A DNA stretch of 64,000 nt from Pollenia angustigena (taxonomy: Eukaryota > Arthropoda > Insecta > Diptera > Polleniidae): assembly GCA_930367215.1 (NCBI GenBank), contig OV884060.1, forward strand, positions 177,579,253 to 177,643,252, written 5' to 3'. The notes beneath the pieces are model-generated. The model saw only the letters and a list, made by a program, of their open reading frames with translations, was not told the DNA's origin and ran no database searches. Below, in pieces: positions 10,765-21,153 of this stretch; positions within the stretch are counted from its first letter, which is position 1, and the number at the start of each line of letters is the position of its first letter. Made by a program: the position numbers and the translations under genes.

Positions 10765-12021
10765 CAAGCAAAGAAAAAACATGGTTGTGGTAAACATATT
10801 CTAAGAGCAACATATTATGATAAGAGTCATGATTGTAGTCATCATATTACGATTATTCTTGAATCATATTATGACCAAATATACTAGTACATAATATTAC
10901 ATCATAATATTTTTCCCGTGATCATATTATTATTATGTTAATCATACTAAGTTAAGAAGTAATCAAATTATTGTCATGTTAATCATAATAAGTTATGAAC
11001 TAATCATACCATTGTCATGTTAGTCATAATATGTTAAGAAGTAATCATATTATCATCATGTTAATCATAATAAATTTATTATTATGATACATTTCATACC
11101 TTTTTTTTATTTTGTGGCTTTTTACAATTTTTCTTAATGTAAATCAAATAGCGGAGTTCAATATAAGACTTGCAAAAGAGCAAATGCAAAATCTGTGGTT
11201 TTCATGGGCAACCGCGTATGTCCATTTTTCGATTTTGAGATGTTGATCCCATATTGCCTAATTTTAAACGCTATTTACATGTTTTTAAATATTTTTGAAA
11301 AAAGATAATTCAATTCCGATTTTTTAACGTAATGACAAAGTTTAAAAAGCGCAATTCCTAGCCCATAGTTTGATCTAGAATGAGTTTTTGGCTCTCCGGA
11401 GTTTAAGACATACGCGGTTGCGGTTGTGAAAACAACAGAAATATCGTAGCATTTTTGTAAAATATAAGGAAATTTCTTTGTGTTTTGTTGTTTGATTTTA
11501 CAAAAAAACTACGATATTTTGCATTTGCACTATTAAATCACTAATACTGCATGAGCTCCGCTTATATTTTAATTTCTTTAAACTTATTTTTTTATGGCAA
11601 TTTATCTTTAAAATGTTTAACCGCTCCCATATAAAATAAACGACACAACCGATTCAAAATTATTTTACAAATGGTGCAAACATAATATTATTGGAGTAAA
11701 AATAGTTTGATTGCATATTAAACATAATATGATAAATGTATAGAAAGTTATCATGTTATGGCTATCAGATATCAGGATACGGTTGTGAGTAATATATTAT
11801 GTTTTAAAAGTTATCATAATTTAGTTGTTAGAAAAATAATTATTTTTCGGTCAACAATACTCAAATTTATAATTGCGATAAACATTGATATGTTTACAGT
11901 AACTCTAATATTGTTGATATTAAATAAAAATAACAATTATTTGTGAAAGACAACAATATATTGTTACATTAAACATAGTGTTGTTGCCGTAACCATGCCC
12001 AACCATATTTTTTTCTGCGTG
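10765..12021. mobile_element. AT-rich MITE, TIR CACNCAGAGAAAAAA, copy 2
   Basis: The ends are CAAGCAAAGAAAAAACATGG and, inverted, CACGCAGAAAAAAATATGG. Flanking TTATT occurs on both sides, and the empty site CAATTATTATTTTAC is readable near 5969. It is longer than copy 1 because of an internal 41-bp tandem array (10935-11071) and a segment around 11100-11640 not seen in copy 1. Confidence 0.65.
10935..11071 (+). repeat. 41-bp tandem repeat, 3.3 units
   Basis: Units start at 10935, 10976, 11017 and 11058 with ATGTTAATCATAATAAGTTA-type sequence. They lie inside the MITE 10765-12021 and probably expanded after insertion. Confidence 0.75.
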
Positions 12022-12529
12022 TTATTTTACTCCGAATATTTTTGAAGGAGATTTTACAAGCGCTAAATTAAATTCTATTATACCCGGTTTGGCTAGAGCA
12101 AATAAAATTTTTTTGCATCTATTCTTGAATATTTTGGAAAACCACATATTTTGAAAAATCCGGGGGCTGAAATTCATTTGACCTATGGTTATCTTGGCAA
12201 AGTTTCTTGGAATGACTAATATAACAAGAATCGCGATGTGCTTTTGAAGCGAAAAAATTTGATCTACCCTATTATTATGTATAATTAATAAAGATGTATT
12301 TATTTTTTAAGTACCTTTGTTTTTGTTGTATTAAATTTTTGTTAATAAAAATTAAATAAAGAAAATTATAAAAAAAATGATTTAGTACTATTGGAGTCGA
12401 AAAAGTACGATTTTAAAGGTTACGATATTGGTTTTCTCATTTATCATCCCTGCACAGTTTCATAACTAAGTTTATTTTGCTTAAGAATCAATTTTTATTA
12501 ACTAGCTTTTATATTTGAGGTTGAGTTCA

Positions 12530-13400
12530 TTGCACAGCCTAAACGCCTGAAGCTAAAAACTCAAAATTTGGATCCAAATGGATCTAATAGACGGTATTTT
12601 TGGAAATTCGAATGTTAAATTTTGGTACTGTATTTTGGTACTTTTCGGTTTAAAAAAATACAAATTCAAATTTGGTACTTTTTCGAAATTCGAACATTTA
12701 AGGGGTGAAATTGGACCTAATTTTTTATACTTTTTTGCAAAATATTTTTCCCCATCTATCATCCTATATACATACTTATATCGGTCGCTCTCCAAATCAA
12801 TCCACTAAGACGGGATTTTTCTGGAAAATTGAATGTTTAGGTGATAAAAACGGGTAAATTCAGTAACCTTTTATCTCCAAAACTAAAAGAGATACAAAAA
12901 AAATTTGTTACTTATCGTTGTTCTTTAGAAAAATAAGCGGACAGGTGTCTGGTACTTTTTTGAAATTCGGCCCTTTTAGGGAGTAAGCTGGTAAAACCTG
13001 TATTTTGAAACTTTTTTTGTCATGCCATTTATCTTTTTAACCAATAAACAAAGAAATATAAACAATATCACATTCGTAATTTATCCAAAATATACAAATA
13101 CGAATTTGGTACTTTTACGAAATTCGAACGTTTAAGGGGTAAAAGTAGTACCCATTTTTTTACTTTTTTCAAAACATTTTTCTCTATCTATCTGGGTATA
13201 TACTTACATATATAAAATTGTAACGTTACTGACTAATTCACATCACACATCCTAAACGCCTGAAGCTAAAAAGTTTAAATTTGGACCGGAGGTTGGCCAC
13301 TCACCAAATCGATCCCTTAGGATGGGATTTTCGGAAATTTTAACGTTTATCTTCTAAACTAAAAGAGATACTAAAAAAAAGTATTATTACACAGGTATTA
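12530..13400 (+). repeat. GGTAC-rich Helitron-like repeat
   Basis: Two start-like blocks, CACAGCCTAAACGCCTGAAG (about 12532) and CACATCCTAAACGCCTGAAG (about 13244), each head a stretch with the recurring phrase GGTACTTTTTCGAAATTCGA. The second is preceded by TATATATAAAATTGTAACG, as at 49025. The same family occurs reversed at 7240-7560. No transposase is seen; Helitron-like origin is inferred from remembered termini of such insect repeats. Confidence 0.4.
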
Positions 13401-13479
13401 ATGTTTTTTGGCCGAATATGAACTCAGTTTTCTCCCATTAATTCAGATAATTGGCCATTTGTGTTTTTTCGCTCTATAC

Positions 13480-14045
13480 TTCTTTTTCTGCCGCCATCCA
13501 GACAGAAGTCCTGTTTCAATAGAAATGAATGGCCGCCTCGTTCTTGTGATTTGACGCCGCTGGACTATTTTCTCATAAGCCAATTAAAAGACCGGGTTTA
13601 CGTAACCCCGGGTCAAATTTGATTGCTCAATTAAATTTGCGACGAATAGACCGCATATTGCCATGAGTGGCAGTCCATTGCGCAATGATTGTTCTTGTGA
13701 TCTGCTGTAAAATCAGTTGTCATTTACCTGACATTTCATTGCTCTGTACGTTTGTTTATGGTAAAGCAATTTCACGTGTTATCCAGCAATATAATCAGCA
13801 ATTATTGCGCCATTGTTCTGCTGACGTTTTTGCTTGAGCTTAGCAATAAAAATTGCTACGTGGAGACCCAGTGTAAACCAACCAACGCTCTGAAGGAATA
13901 AATGTGGTTAACAATTTTGTGAAAAGAGCGAACGCCGCCGAATTGCTGAACATTTTTTTGATATTATATCCCATTATAAATTCCCATGTTTCTGCTTTGC
14001 ACTGGTATAAAAAAACTTAATTTGTCAAAAAAAGATGTTCTTTAA
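13480..14045 (+). pseudogene. mariner transposase relic, C-terminal part
   Basis: The + strand encodes WPPRSCDLTPLDYF near 13530, the third catalytic D region of mariner (D34D) transposases, continuing as a degraded LKDRVYV. After the MITE 13606-13873 there are traces of NALKE and VKRANAAE, and the end TATAAATTCCCATGTTTCTG matches the other relic at 17640-18510. Frameshifts and stops interrupt it. The N-terminal half is absent, so it cannot encode an active enzyme. Confidence 0.65.
13606..13873. mobile_element. Harbinger-like MITE inserted in mariner
   Basis: It splits the mariner relic exactly between TTTACGTAA and TAAACCAACC, duplicating TAA (13603-13605 and 13874-13876). The termini CCCCGGGTC and, inverted, CACTGGGTC form a short imperfect TIR. 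The interior has repeated short palindromic words around GCAAT but no reading frame. Confidence 0.6.
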
Positions 14046-14351
14046 AGGAAATGTACTTCGTAACCTAAATTTATTCTCCCTTTATTTCCTACCACTTACT
14101 AGGACTCAGTAGTAAGTAAATTTGCAAATCATTTTTTAAGCAGTAAAAATTAACTAAATTTAAATAATTGCACATTTAAAAACCCAACAAAATTTACATA
14201 TTTCAAAGCTGTTAGCAAACTACGTTTTACAGAGGCAAATGAACTCAGTTGAATTTGTTTTTTTCTTTCCAAATCACTTAATGTGACATTTTTGTGGTAA
14301 AGAAAAAAAATTATATCGATTTATTTTTAAATTGTGAATATTTTGTGTAGA

Positions 14352-14564
14352 ATGGAAACAGAAATAAATTTGTTTATAACCACTATTTGTGTAACGTTTG
14401 TAATGCTTTACTTACCCATGTTTCTTTATTACTATCCGGTTCAACAAAAATTAAATGTGTTGCAGTCAAGTATAAAGTTCCAACAATTGGATTTTTCGTA
14501 TTATAACGATCAATCATGCGAACATTTTCGACCTGAAAGAAAAAAAATTTACAAATTATGTTAA
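14352..14564 (+). CDS. Possible small membrane protein, 70 aa
   Basis: ATG at 14352 opens a 70-codon frame ending at TAA. Residues about 5-28 (from NLFITTICVTF to MFLYYYP) are hydrophobic enough for a signal anchor; the C-terminal part is polar and ends in basic residues (RPERKKIYKLC). TTTTGTGTAG just before the ATG could be a splice acceptor. I do not recognise it, and chance cannot be excluded in AT-rich DNA where TTT/TTA codons create hydrophobic runs. Confidence 0.25.
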   Translation: METEINLFITTICVTFVMLYLPMFLYYYPVQQKLNVLQSSIKFQQLDFSYYNDQSCEHFRPERKKIYKLC

Positions 14565-14603
14565 GCTTTTGTTAGATTTTGTTAAAGAAACGACTTTTAC
14601 TAT

Positions 14604-15011
14604 CCCAATAAAAAATGGAGCTTCCTACGAAGCAGGTTTGTAAGGGAGAAACATAAACGTTTCGGTTACCATAGCGCTTACGGAAGACATGAATTTTATA
14701 TGGCGAGTTCCCACTTTGAAGCAATACCTTTTTGACACATAAAGCGCATTATTCAGCGAATATAAAAATTGTTGTATGTAACGATCAGCCTTACACACTG
14801 AATGTTTTAATACAGTTATTTTTTATTATTCTCCCTTACAAACCTGCTTCGTAGTAAGGGAATGCCGTATCACTTGAAATGTTGTTTTTATTTTTAAGTT
14901 GTTGAGAGTTCTTTCACTTACTTCACTGCATTTCTGTATGTCTTATTGCGTAGCGCATAATTGTGCGCTTATTTTTTAAAATGTACCATTAGTGCCAAAT
15001 TTTTTATTGGG
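14604..15011. mobile_element. MITE, TIR CCCAATAAAAAAT with inner inverted repeat
   Basis: Outer ends CCCAATAAAAAATGG and their complement are 408 bp apart. A second inverted pair, ACGAAGCAGGTTTGTAAGGG and its complement near 14845, lies inside. AT flanks both ends, a possible 2-bp duplication. The termini resemble those of the element at 39724-40165 (CCCAGTAAAA). Confidence 0.55.
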
Positions 15012-15438
15012 ATGTCAGAAAGAGTAAGATGGCATATATTATTGAGGCAAAGAAGTTTATTATTAGATTAATATTTAATCTAAATAAAATTTGTTTAACT
15101 AAACCAAATCAAAACTTTGTATTTTGTATTTCCCCATAACCATTTAATTGCTCCAAGCTTTAGAGTTAAGTTTTGTTTCTGTGAGGCCCAGAAACTATTT
15201 TTTATATGAATTTTAAGGTTTTCTTATTTACCAGACTTTTTCATATTCAGCAGCAAGAAAATTTCCAATTCTCGGGAAATTTTTCGTGAAAAATAAGGTG
15301 GCATGTCATAACGTCCAGTCATAGTGTCCGTGACACTCCAAAAAGTGTCATAATGTCCATCAGAGCAGTGTCATAAAGTCCGTGGACACTTTGTAGAGTG
15401 TAATAATGTCCACAACATGCTTACAAACTCGAAAGCAT

Positions 15439-15990
15439 AGCCGGCCTTCAGCCGGGCGCAAGGATTTTCTCCTCTTCGATAAAACAAGTACCGGCTTCGC
15501 TAACTAAAGCTTCTCTGCACAGCCGGCCTTCGGCCAGGCGCAAGGATTTTATCCTCAATGGTATAACAAACACCGGCTTCGCTAACTAAAGCTTCTCTGT
15601 ATAGCCGGGCGCAAGGATTTTCTCCTTTATGGTATAACAAATACTGGCTTCGCTAACTAAAGCTTCTCTGCGAAATCGGACTTCGTACGGAAACAAGGCA
15701 GATTTTAGAAGCTTTACTAAGCGAAACCGGTACTTGTTATACCATAAAGGAAAAAATACTTGCGCCCGCCCAAAGGTCGTCTGTGCAGAAAAGCTTTAGT
15801 TGGCGAAGCCGGTCTTTGTCATACCACTAAGTAGAAAATCCTTCCGCCCGGCCGAAGGCCGGCTATGCAGGGAAGCTTTAGTTAGCGAAGCTGGTGTTTG
15901 TTATACCAGAAAGGAGAAAACCCTTGCGCCCGGCCGAAGGCCGGCTCTGCCGGTATTTGTTACACCATAGGGGAGAAAATCCTTTGCGCC
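15439..15990. repeat. GC-rich ~80-bp minisatellite, head-to-tail then inverted
   Basis: Three forward units run 15439-15672 (AGCCGGCCTTCGGCCGGGCG, AAGGATTTTCTCC, CCGGCTTCGCTAACTAAAGC). From about 15700 to 15990 the same motifs appear reverse-complemented in three further units. Its composition stands out from the AT-rich surroundings. The CCGGCC palindromes could form hairpins. Confidence 0.75.
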
Positions 15991-16022
15991 CAAAAGTGTT
16001 TATGTTATATATTTAATAAATG

Positions 16023-16186
16023 CACCCAGAGAAAAAACAACGAAACCATTTTTAAAATTTGTTTAACCATATTATGTTTAATTAAACCAAATAATTGTCA
16101 CCGACAACCATATTATGGTTAAATAAGTTTCTTTAAAAATAGTTTTGTTGGTTGTGACCATAATAAAACATGCTTTTCTCTGTGTG
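16023..16186. mobile_element. Short MITE, TIR CACNCAGAGAAAA
   Basis: The ends CACCCAGAGAAAAAACAA and, inverted, CACACAGAGAAAAGCATG match the family at 9933-10651 and 10765-12021. The interior ACCATATTATGGTTAA words are of the same style. Only 164 bp remain. Confidence 0.55.
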
Positions 16187-16453
16187 TATGTAGATCTTTT
16201 TTTGTATTTAACGTCTTTACTTATTATGGACCTAATGACATTTTTAAAAATATTGTCCATTTTCAAAGTGTCTTAATGCCCACATAGTGTCCATGGACAC
16301 TATGACACTGGACGTTATGACATGCCACCAAAAATAATACCAGTTCCGCTCAACAGGTGGAATTTCTACATTTTATTTCCACTCTACAATTGTAAGCCGA
16401 AGCTAGTTGGCATTAAAGATACAAAGATGTTATTCGAAACTGTCATATTTATT

Positions 16454-17109
16454 CAGTGTTCGAAAATAAACAGAACATTATTTAGCGTTCGGCTCACACA
16501 CCCAGGAACCATATATATTTTTTTACTGTTTGTGTAGACGAACACAACCCTTAGCTATTTCAAGAAAGAGCCGAACATTATATAGTGTTCTGTTCTTCGT
16601 CAAAAACAGAACAATTGTAGTGATACTGAAGACAAACATTATATTTTCTTGTTCTATACATTGATAAAGAAAAGAACAAACAAAAAATTTTTGCAATGAC
16701 CGCAGCACGTACAGCTTGTGTGTATATTGTGTATTTGTTTTGTTTATATTAAATTATTTTGCGGGCTTTTTATTTTTTATTCTTATGTGCATTTTGTTTT
16801 TGTAAAAAATGTTTATTTTTTTACCAGCCAAAAGAGCGCTATGCACAACAGAAACGAACGAACATTTATGAGCTGAACTGAACACAATGAAGTTTGTAGT
16901 TTAAAAAAAAAACCGAACGGAATAAAATGTTCTTATCTTTAGTTGCGTTGAATAAGAACAGTATTATTTTTGTGTTCGAAAGATGACAGGCAGGGAAACG
17001 TTATTTTTTTAATGATTTGCTTCAGAAACAATATTATTGTTTGTGTTTTCCACAAATCTACCGAGGCGAACACTAAGGAGCGATATTTATTATTTATTTT
17101 CGAACACTA
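16454..17109. mobile_element. Possible hAT-like element, TIR CAGTGTTCGAAAATAAA
   Basis: CAGTGTTCGAAAATAAA at the left and TTTATTTTCGAACACTA at the right form inverted ends. GAACA/TGTTC words recur through the body (for example near 16470, 16572, 16590 and 16860). The 8-bp flanks (TATTTATT and TATTAAAA) agree only partly, so insertion borders are tentative. Confidence 0.4.
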
Positions 17110-17145
17110 TATTAAAAATTAAGGAAAAAGCATTGAAAAACTTTT

Positions 17146-17640
17146 GTGCTGATGCATGTAATACATAGAAATCTGGACCCATCCTTAAATATTCCGATCG
17201 GCTCAGAAACACATTTTAATGTGATCCTTTTATGTCCATCCGTCCGTCTGAATGTTTGTCTATCCGTGTTAACCTTTTGCACAAAGTATTAGTCGCAATT
17301 TTTGTAGATAATTTTATAAAATTTGATAAATATTTACGTTTTAATTGTCATAAGGACGAAGCCTATGTAAATGCTGAGAATAGGTCTACAATTATCAAAA
17401 AAGTATTAAACATGCGTCAGTTTATTTTTTGACAACATTCATATGCTTTTTGAATTTTGATTGCATCTATCTTACTCGAATTTCCAAAACCCCTTCTAAG
17501 TGGATCTGCTCATGAAACGAATTTCAAGTCTCTAGCTTTAGCCATTTGGGCTGGGCGTTGATGAGTCAGTGAGTAAATAAATAAGTTAGGCGTTATATTT
17601 CTATATTAAGGGTGGGAAAATTGTAGGTTAGAAAGTAAAT
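17146..17640 (+). repeat. DINE-1-like repeat, family X, partial
   Basis: The order GTGCTGATG, CTGGACCCATCC, CCGATCGGCTCAGAA and GTCCATCCGTCCGTCTG follows the family-X copies at 21154 and 63122. The 3' hairpin and terminus are missing or diverged. Confidence 0.4.
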
Positions 17641-18510
17641 TGGCTAAAAAAGACACCTTTTTTTGGACAAATTCTGTTTTTTTTTTGATACCAGTGTAAA
17701 GTAGAAATATGGGAATTTATAATGAAATATGATGTCGGGAAAATGTCCACATCAAGCAAGTCGGCATACGTCGCGCTCTTTTCGCAAAATTTTGTACCAC
17801 ATTTTGCAACAAAGCGTCGGTTATCTCGTCAATGCAGTGCCGGATTTCTTCTTTCAGAGAGCCAGTTGGTTGTGGTTTGTTCACGTCCGCCAGGTCTTTC
17901 AAATGTCGCCAGAGAAATGAAGCTGAGGGTCCACACCACGCGTTACTCGCTTTTTCACAGTATACGCAGTTGTCAAAAAAGTAGAATCTGTGTAGTTATA
18001 CGTAGTAAGTTACACGCACAATAGCGTTGATGCCTTAAGGCGAAAAGAAGGTTTACTTTCTACTTTTGTAAGCGTTACAAGCAGCGTTCAAACAAATCAG
18101 CTGATTTTGATAAATTAAATTTTATTTTTACCTGTGCTGCTGCTGCATAAAAAGTGTTGCATGTAACTTGAAACGTAGAGCGCAAGTAAGGTTAAAAAAG
18201 CATGCACTGCGTGCAGGCGAAAACGCGTGGTATGGACCTCCAGCTTTAGTCTAATGGCGTCAAATCACAAGAACGAGCCAGCCAATAAACACAGCCAGAA
18301 ATTTATATAACTGAATTGTTTGGACGGCCGTGTGGCTCGTGGCGTCGTTTTGCCGAAACCACAGGTCACTGATCTCTGAACATTAGCAAATTTCGACTTC
18401 AAAAAATCGTTCTCAGAAGGAACCTGATTATGTGGAAAAGATGCTCGAGTTTTACCAAGTGATACAGTAAAACTTTCACCATTTTGATAGTAAGTTTTCA
18501 CAATTTAAAA
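17640..18510 (-). pseudogene. mariner transposase relic interrupted by a MITE
   Basis: Minus-strand translation gives N-terminal YYQNGESFTV and VPSEN, then a deletion to the second catalytic block, here WFRQNDATSHTA (the usual D of QDGATCH is N), then CDxTPLD, and after the MITE 17920-18246 LKEEIRHCIDEI and VVQNFAKRA. Stops and frameshifts are present. It belongs with 13480-14045, whose 3' untranslated end it shares. Catalytically dead. Confidence 0.75.
17920..18246. mobile_element. MITE with 25-bp TIR AAGCTGRGGGTCCAYACCAC
   Basis: The left end (17920-17944) and right end (18222-18246) are inverted copies with three mismatches. It interrupts the mariner relic in the segment coding CDLTPLDYFLW. 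The interior holds a TTACTTTCTAC hairpin-like motif and no frame. The target duplication is unclear. The GGGTYCAYAC terminus resembles other MITEs here. Confidence 0.7.
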
Positions 18511-18633
18511 TTGTTGTTCAAGTTTAGCGTTCCATGGTTAAAACTTTCCAAGTTTTTACTAAATAAATGTCAGAGGACGACAGCTCAGTTTACCTCCTAA
18601 CCTTATATTTGCCCACACTTCATATATGTAGAT

Positions 18634-20028
18634 TAGGGTGGCCGTTATTTTCTTTTTTTTGATTTCTTATATTCTCCCCCCCCAAATCGGTTCAGTTTTA
18701 TGTAAAAAAAAATACAAAAAAATTTCGTAGCGATAAGTTGTGTTTTAGGGGGGGGCGTCCGCCCCTCAAAGTTTGCCATCAAGCCATTTATTCAAATGTA
18801 ATTTGTTTGCATATGACTATCTCTTAAAAACAACATTTTACAAGAACATGATATATGGCAATATTTTAGCTCTTCTAGTCAACAACATTAGCCTCGAAGA
18901 AAGTTTTTTGCTAAAATTAATATTTAAGAAAATAATTAAGAAAATAACAACAAAATTCCAAACATTTTATATACGTTTTATATATATAAAAGAGGGATTT
19001 AATGTCAAGTGAACTAATTTTGAAATCGATGTCTTTCGATTTGGATGAAATTTGCACCAACGTTAGTCCTATTGAATAGTAGTTTAGACACAAATTTTCA
19101 ACAAGATCGGTCAAAAAGTTTCTGAGTTTGGGGGGGGTCAAAGTTTGAAATTTTGGCCATATAGGTGTTCTTTCACATCCATGTAACTTATTACCAATTG
19201 GGGTTAGCAAAATTTGTCCCAAGCAGCTTAGATAGCTATTTGATCAATCTTTAAAAAAAAAATTTTTTTGTTTTTTTTTGAATTTTTTAAAATTTTTTTT
19301 TTAAATTTACAACTTGGCAAAAAAAAAAAAAAAAAAAAGTTTTAAATATAAAAAAAATATGTTAAAAAATTTTTTAAAAAAACCAAAAAAAACAAAAAAG
19401 ATTGATTAAATAACTATCTAAGCTGCTTGAGACAAATTTTGCTAACCCCAATTGGTAATAAGTTACATGGATGTGAAAGAACACCTGTATGGCCAAAATT
19501 TCAAACTTTGACCCTCCCAAACTCAGAAACTTTTTGACCGATCTTGTTGAAAATTTGTGTCTGAACTACTATTCAATGGGACTAACGGTGGTGCAAATTT
19601 CATCCAAATCGAAAGATTTCGATTTCAAAATTAGTTCACTTGACATTAAATCCCTCTTTTATATATATAAAACGTATATAAAATGTTTGGAATTTTGTTG
19701 TTATTTTCTTAATTATTATCTTAAATATTAATTTTAGCAAAAAACTTTCTTCGAGGCTAATGTTGTTGACTAGAAGAGCTAAAATATTGCCATATACCAT
19801 GTTCTTGTAAAATGTTGTTTTTAAGAGATAGTCATATGCAAACAAATTACATTTGAATAAATGGCTTGATGGCAAACTTTGAGGGGCCGACGCCCCCCCC
19901 TAAAACACAACTTATCGCTACGAAATTTTTTTGTATTTTTTTTTACATAAAACTGAACCGATTTGGGGGGGGGGGAGAATATAAGAAATCAAAAAAAAAA
20001 GTTCTCCATACAACTAACGGCCACGCTA
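18634..20028. mobile_element. 1.4-kb near-perfect foldback, hAT-like ends
   Basis: The left arm (18634 to about 19300) and right arm (about 19335-20028) are inverted copies with few differences around a short poly-A/T centre. Ends are TAGGGTGGCC and, inverted, TAGCGTGGCC. Both flanks are ATGTAGAT (18626-18633 and 20029-20036), an 8-bp duplication. Each arm contains the same ~80-codon frame twice over in mirror image, with no recognised domain. It sits 26 bp inside the intron following the exon 20055-20288. Confidence 0.85.
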
Positions 20029-20054
20029 ATGTAGATATTTCTATTCATACTTAC

Positions 20055-20288
20055 TTTTTTTAAAACCAAAAAATCATTAAAAAATATAGGTGGATCTGTA
20101 AATTCCTCTTCAATCCAGGAAACAACTTTATCGGATACAAACGGTGGTACTGGTACACCCCAAAGGCGTTTATTTTCCGGTTCTTCGGTTTCCGGTGAAA
20201 TATTGTCAAAACTTAAGCGTAAAGCTGAAGTAGGCGACAATTGCCGCTCGATTTCATTAAATTTATTCATAAATTTTGTAAAATCCAT
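20055..20288 (-). CDS. Initial coding exon, 78 codons, unknown conserved-looking protein
   Basis: On the minus strand ATG (20288-20286, context AAAATGG) opens a frame of exactly 78 codons that ends at a strong donor, AAA|GTAAGTATG, phase 0. The residues look like real protein rather than translated repeat: MDFTKFMNKFNEIERQL, then SPETEEPENKRLWGVPVPPF and SWIEEEFTDPPIFFNDF. Codons include GC-ending ones, unlike the surrounding AT-rich noise. There is no signal peptide or membrane segment. I do not recognise the family. Downstream exons should lie at lower coordinates; the foldback 18634-20028 occupies the start of the intron. Confidence 0.7.
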
Positions 20289-20900
20289 TTTATCAAAGAA
20301 ATAGTTTTTTTTTGTTTTGGCGTGTATATTGATTTAATAGTTTATTTATATAAAAGTAAAAGTATGTAGATGTCGATGAAAATGTGTAAAGTAGAAAGAA
20401 AACAGGGTCACGTGAATGGGGAAAATTTTTTGGTTTTTATTAACTTCTTTTATATATTAAAGCTATAGAGAATTTGAGATTACACCACAGTTCCCACAAA
20501 TTTGAATATTATCATGCACAAAATTGCCAAATAAAAAAAAAACACTTTCACTTTAATTCATTTACAAAAAACAAACGTACACTGCTTCACACATGGACCC
20601 GTTACAATTTTCCCCAATTTTCAACTTTATTATCTCTTTACATTGATATTGAACAGGAATAACAACGACAAGGACGACACACAAAAAATTGTCTCTAGGT
20701 TATGACGTCGTTTACAAGTTTAAGTGTTGTAAATTTTTATCAAAATGTTGTAGTTGTTGTTCAATATATTGCTATCCTTTTTCTTTCGATATTGTTGTAA
20801 CGGTTAAAACAGAAGTACAAAAAATACTTTTGTAGTATACAAATCTTTCCGTGCACAGTTGTTTTCTTCGCGTCAAATACAAAACCGTCTTGCCCGAGGT
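20289..20900 (-). promoter_or_regulatory. Presumed 5' UTR and promoter region of the gene at 20288
   Basis: AT-rich, repeat-free DNA upstream of the initiation codon. A CRE-like TGACGTCG occurs at about 20703 within a more mixed-composition stretch (20655-20720) that could mark the promoter. No TATA box or initiator could be placed with confidence. Another mixed-composition patch is near 20860-20930. Confidence 0.3.
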
Positions 20901-21153
20901 TCAAATATAAACTCATTGTTTTCACTTGTAGCCCATTGTTTAATTCAGTGTCTAAGGTTTTCCCACCATGTTACTTAAAAGGGAAATTTATTTAAAATTT
21001 ACGGGAAATTCTCACCACATAAATGTCTCTTATTAAGAGTTAAGAGAGACAAATTATAGGAACTACATACATACATTCATACATACTGTAGAATTTAATT
21101 CATTTAGATGATTTTAATAGAAAATAAAATGTATTATGGAAAAACAATTTTTG

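Larger units (their letters stand above)
9543..12290. repeat. Second copy of the large repeat, carrying two MITEs
   Basis: Blocks align to 5630-6470 in the same order and orientation: AAAACTAAAAGGTACG, the GTCAAAAAGTAATCAACAG block at about 10710, and GAATCGCGATGTGCTTT at about 12230. Relative to the left copy it has gained MITEs at 9933-10651 and 10765-12021. Confidence 0.55.
15297..16329. mobile_element. Element with TIR GGTGGCATGTCATAACGTCC and inverted minisatellite arms
   Basis: Perfect terminal inverted repeats start GGTGGCATGTCATAACGTCC, and both flanks are AAAAATAA (15289-15296 and 16330-16337). Next to the termini the palindrome TGTCC(A)TGGACA recurs. Inside are direct units of an ~80-bp GC-rich minisatellite followed by the same units inverted (15439-15990), recalling foldback organisation. 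It also holds the MITE 16023-16186. There is no transposase. A truncated relative lies at 60893-61113. Confidence 0.8.

Noticed and set aside
10935..11071. CRISPR-like regular array
   Set aside because: The 41-bp units are continuous tandem repeats without distinct spacers, in eukaryotic DNA.
18917..19731. Mirror-image ~80-100 aa frames on both strands read as a duplicated gene
   Set aside because: They are the two arms of the foldback 18634-20028; composition is AT-driven and no domain is visible.
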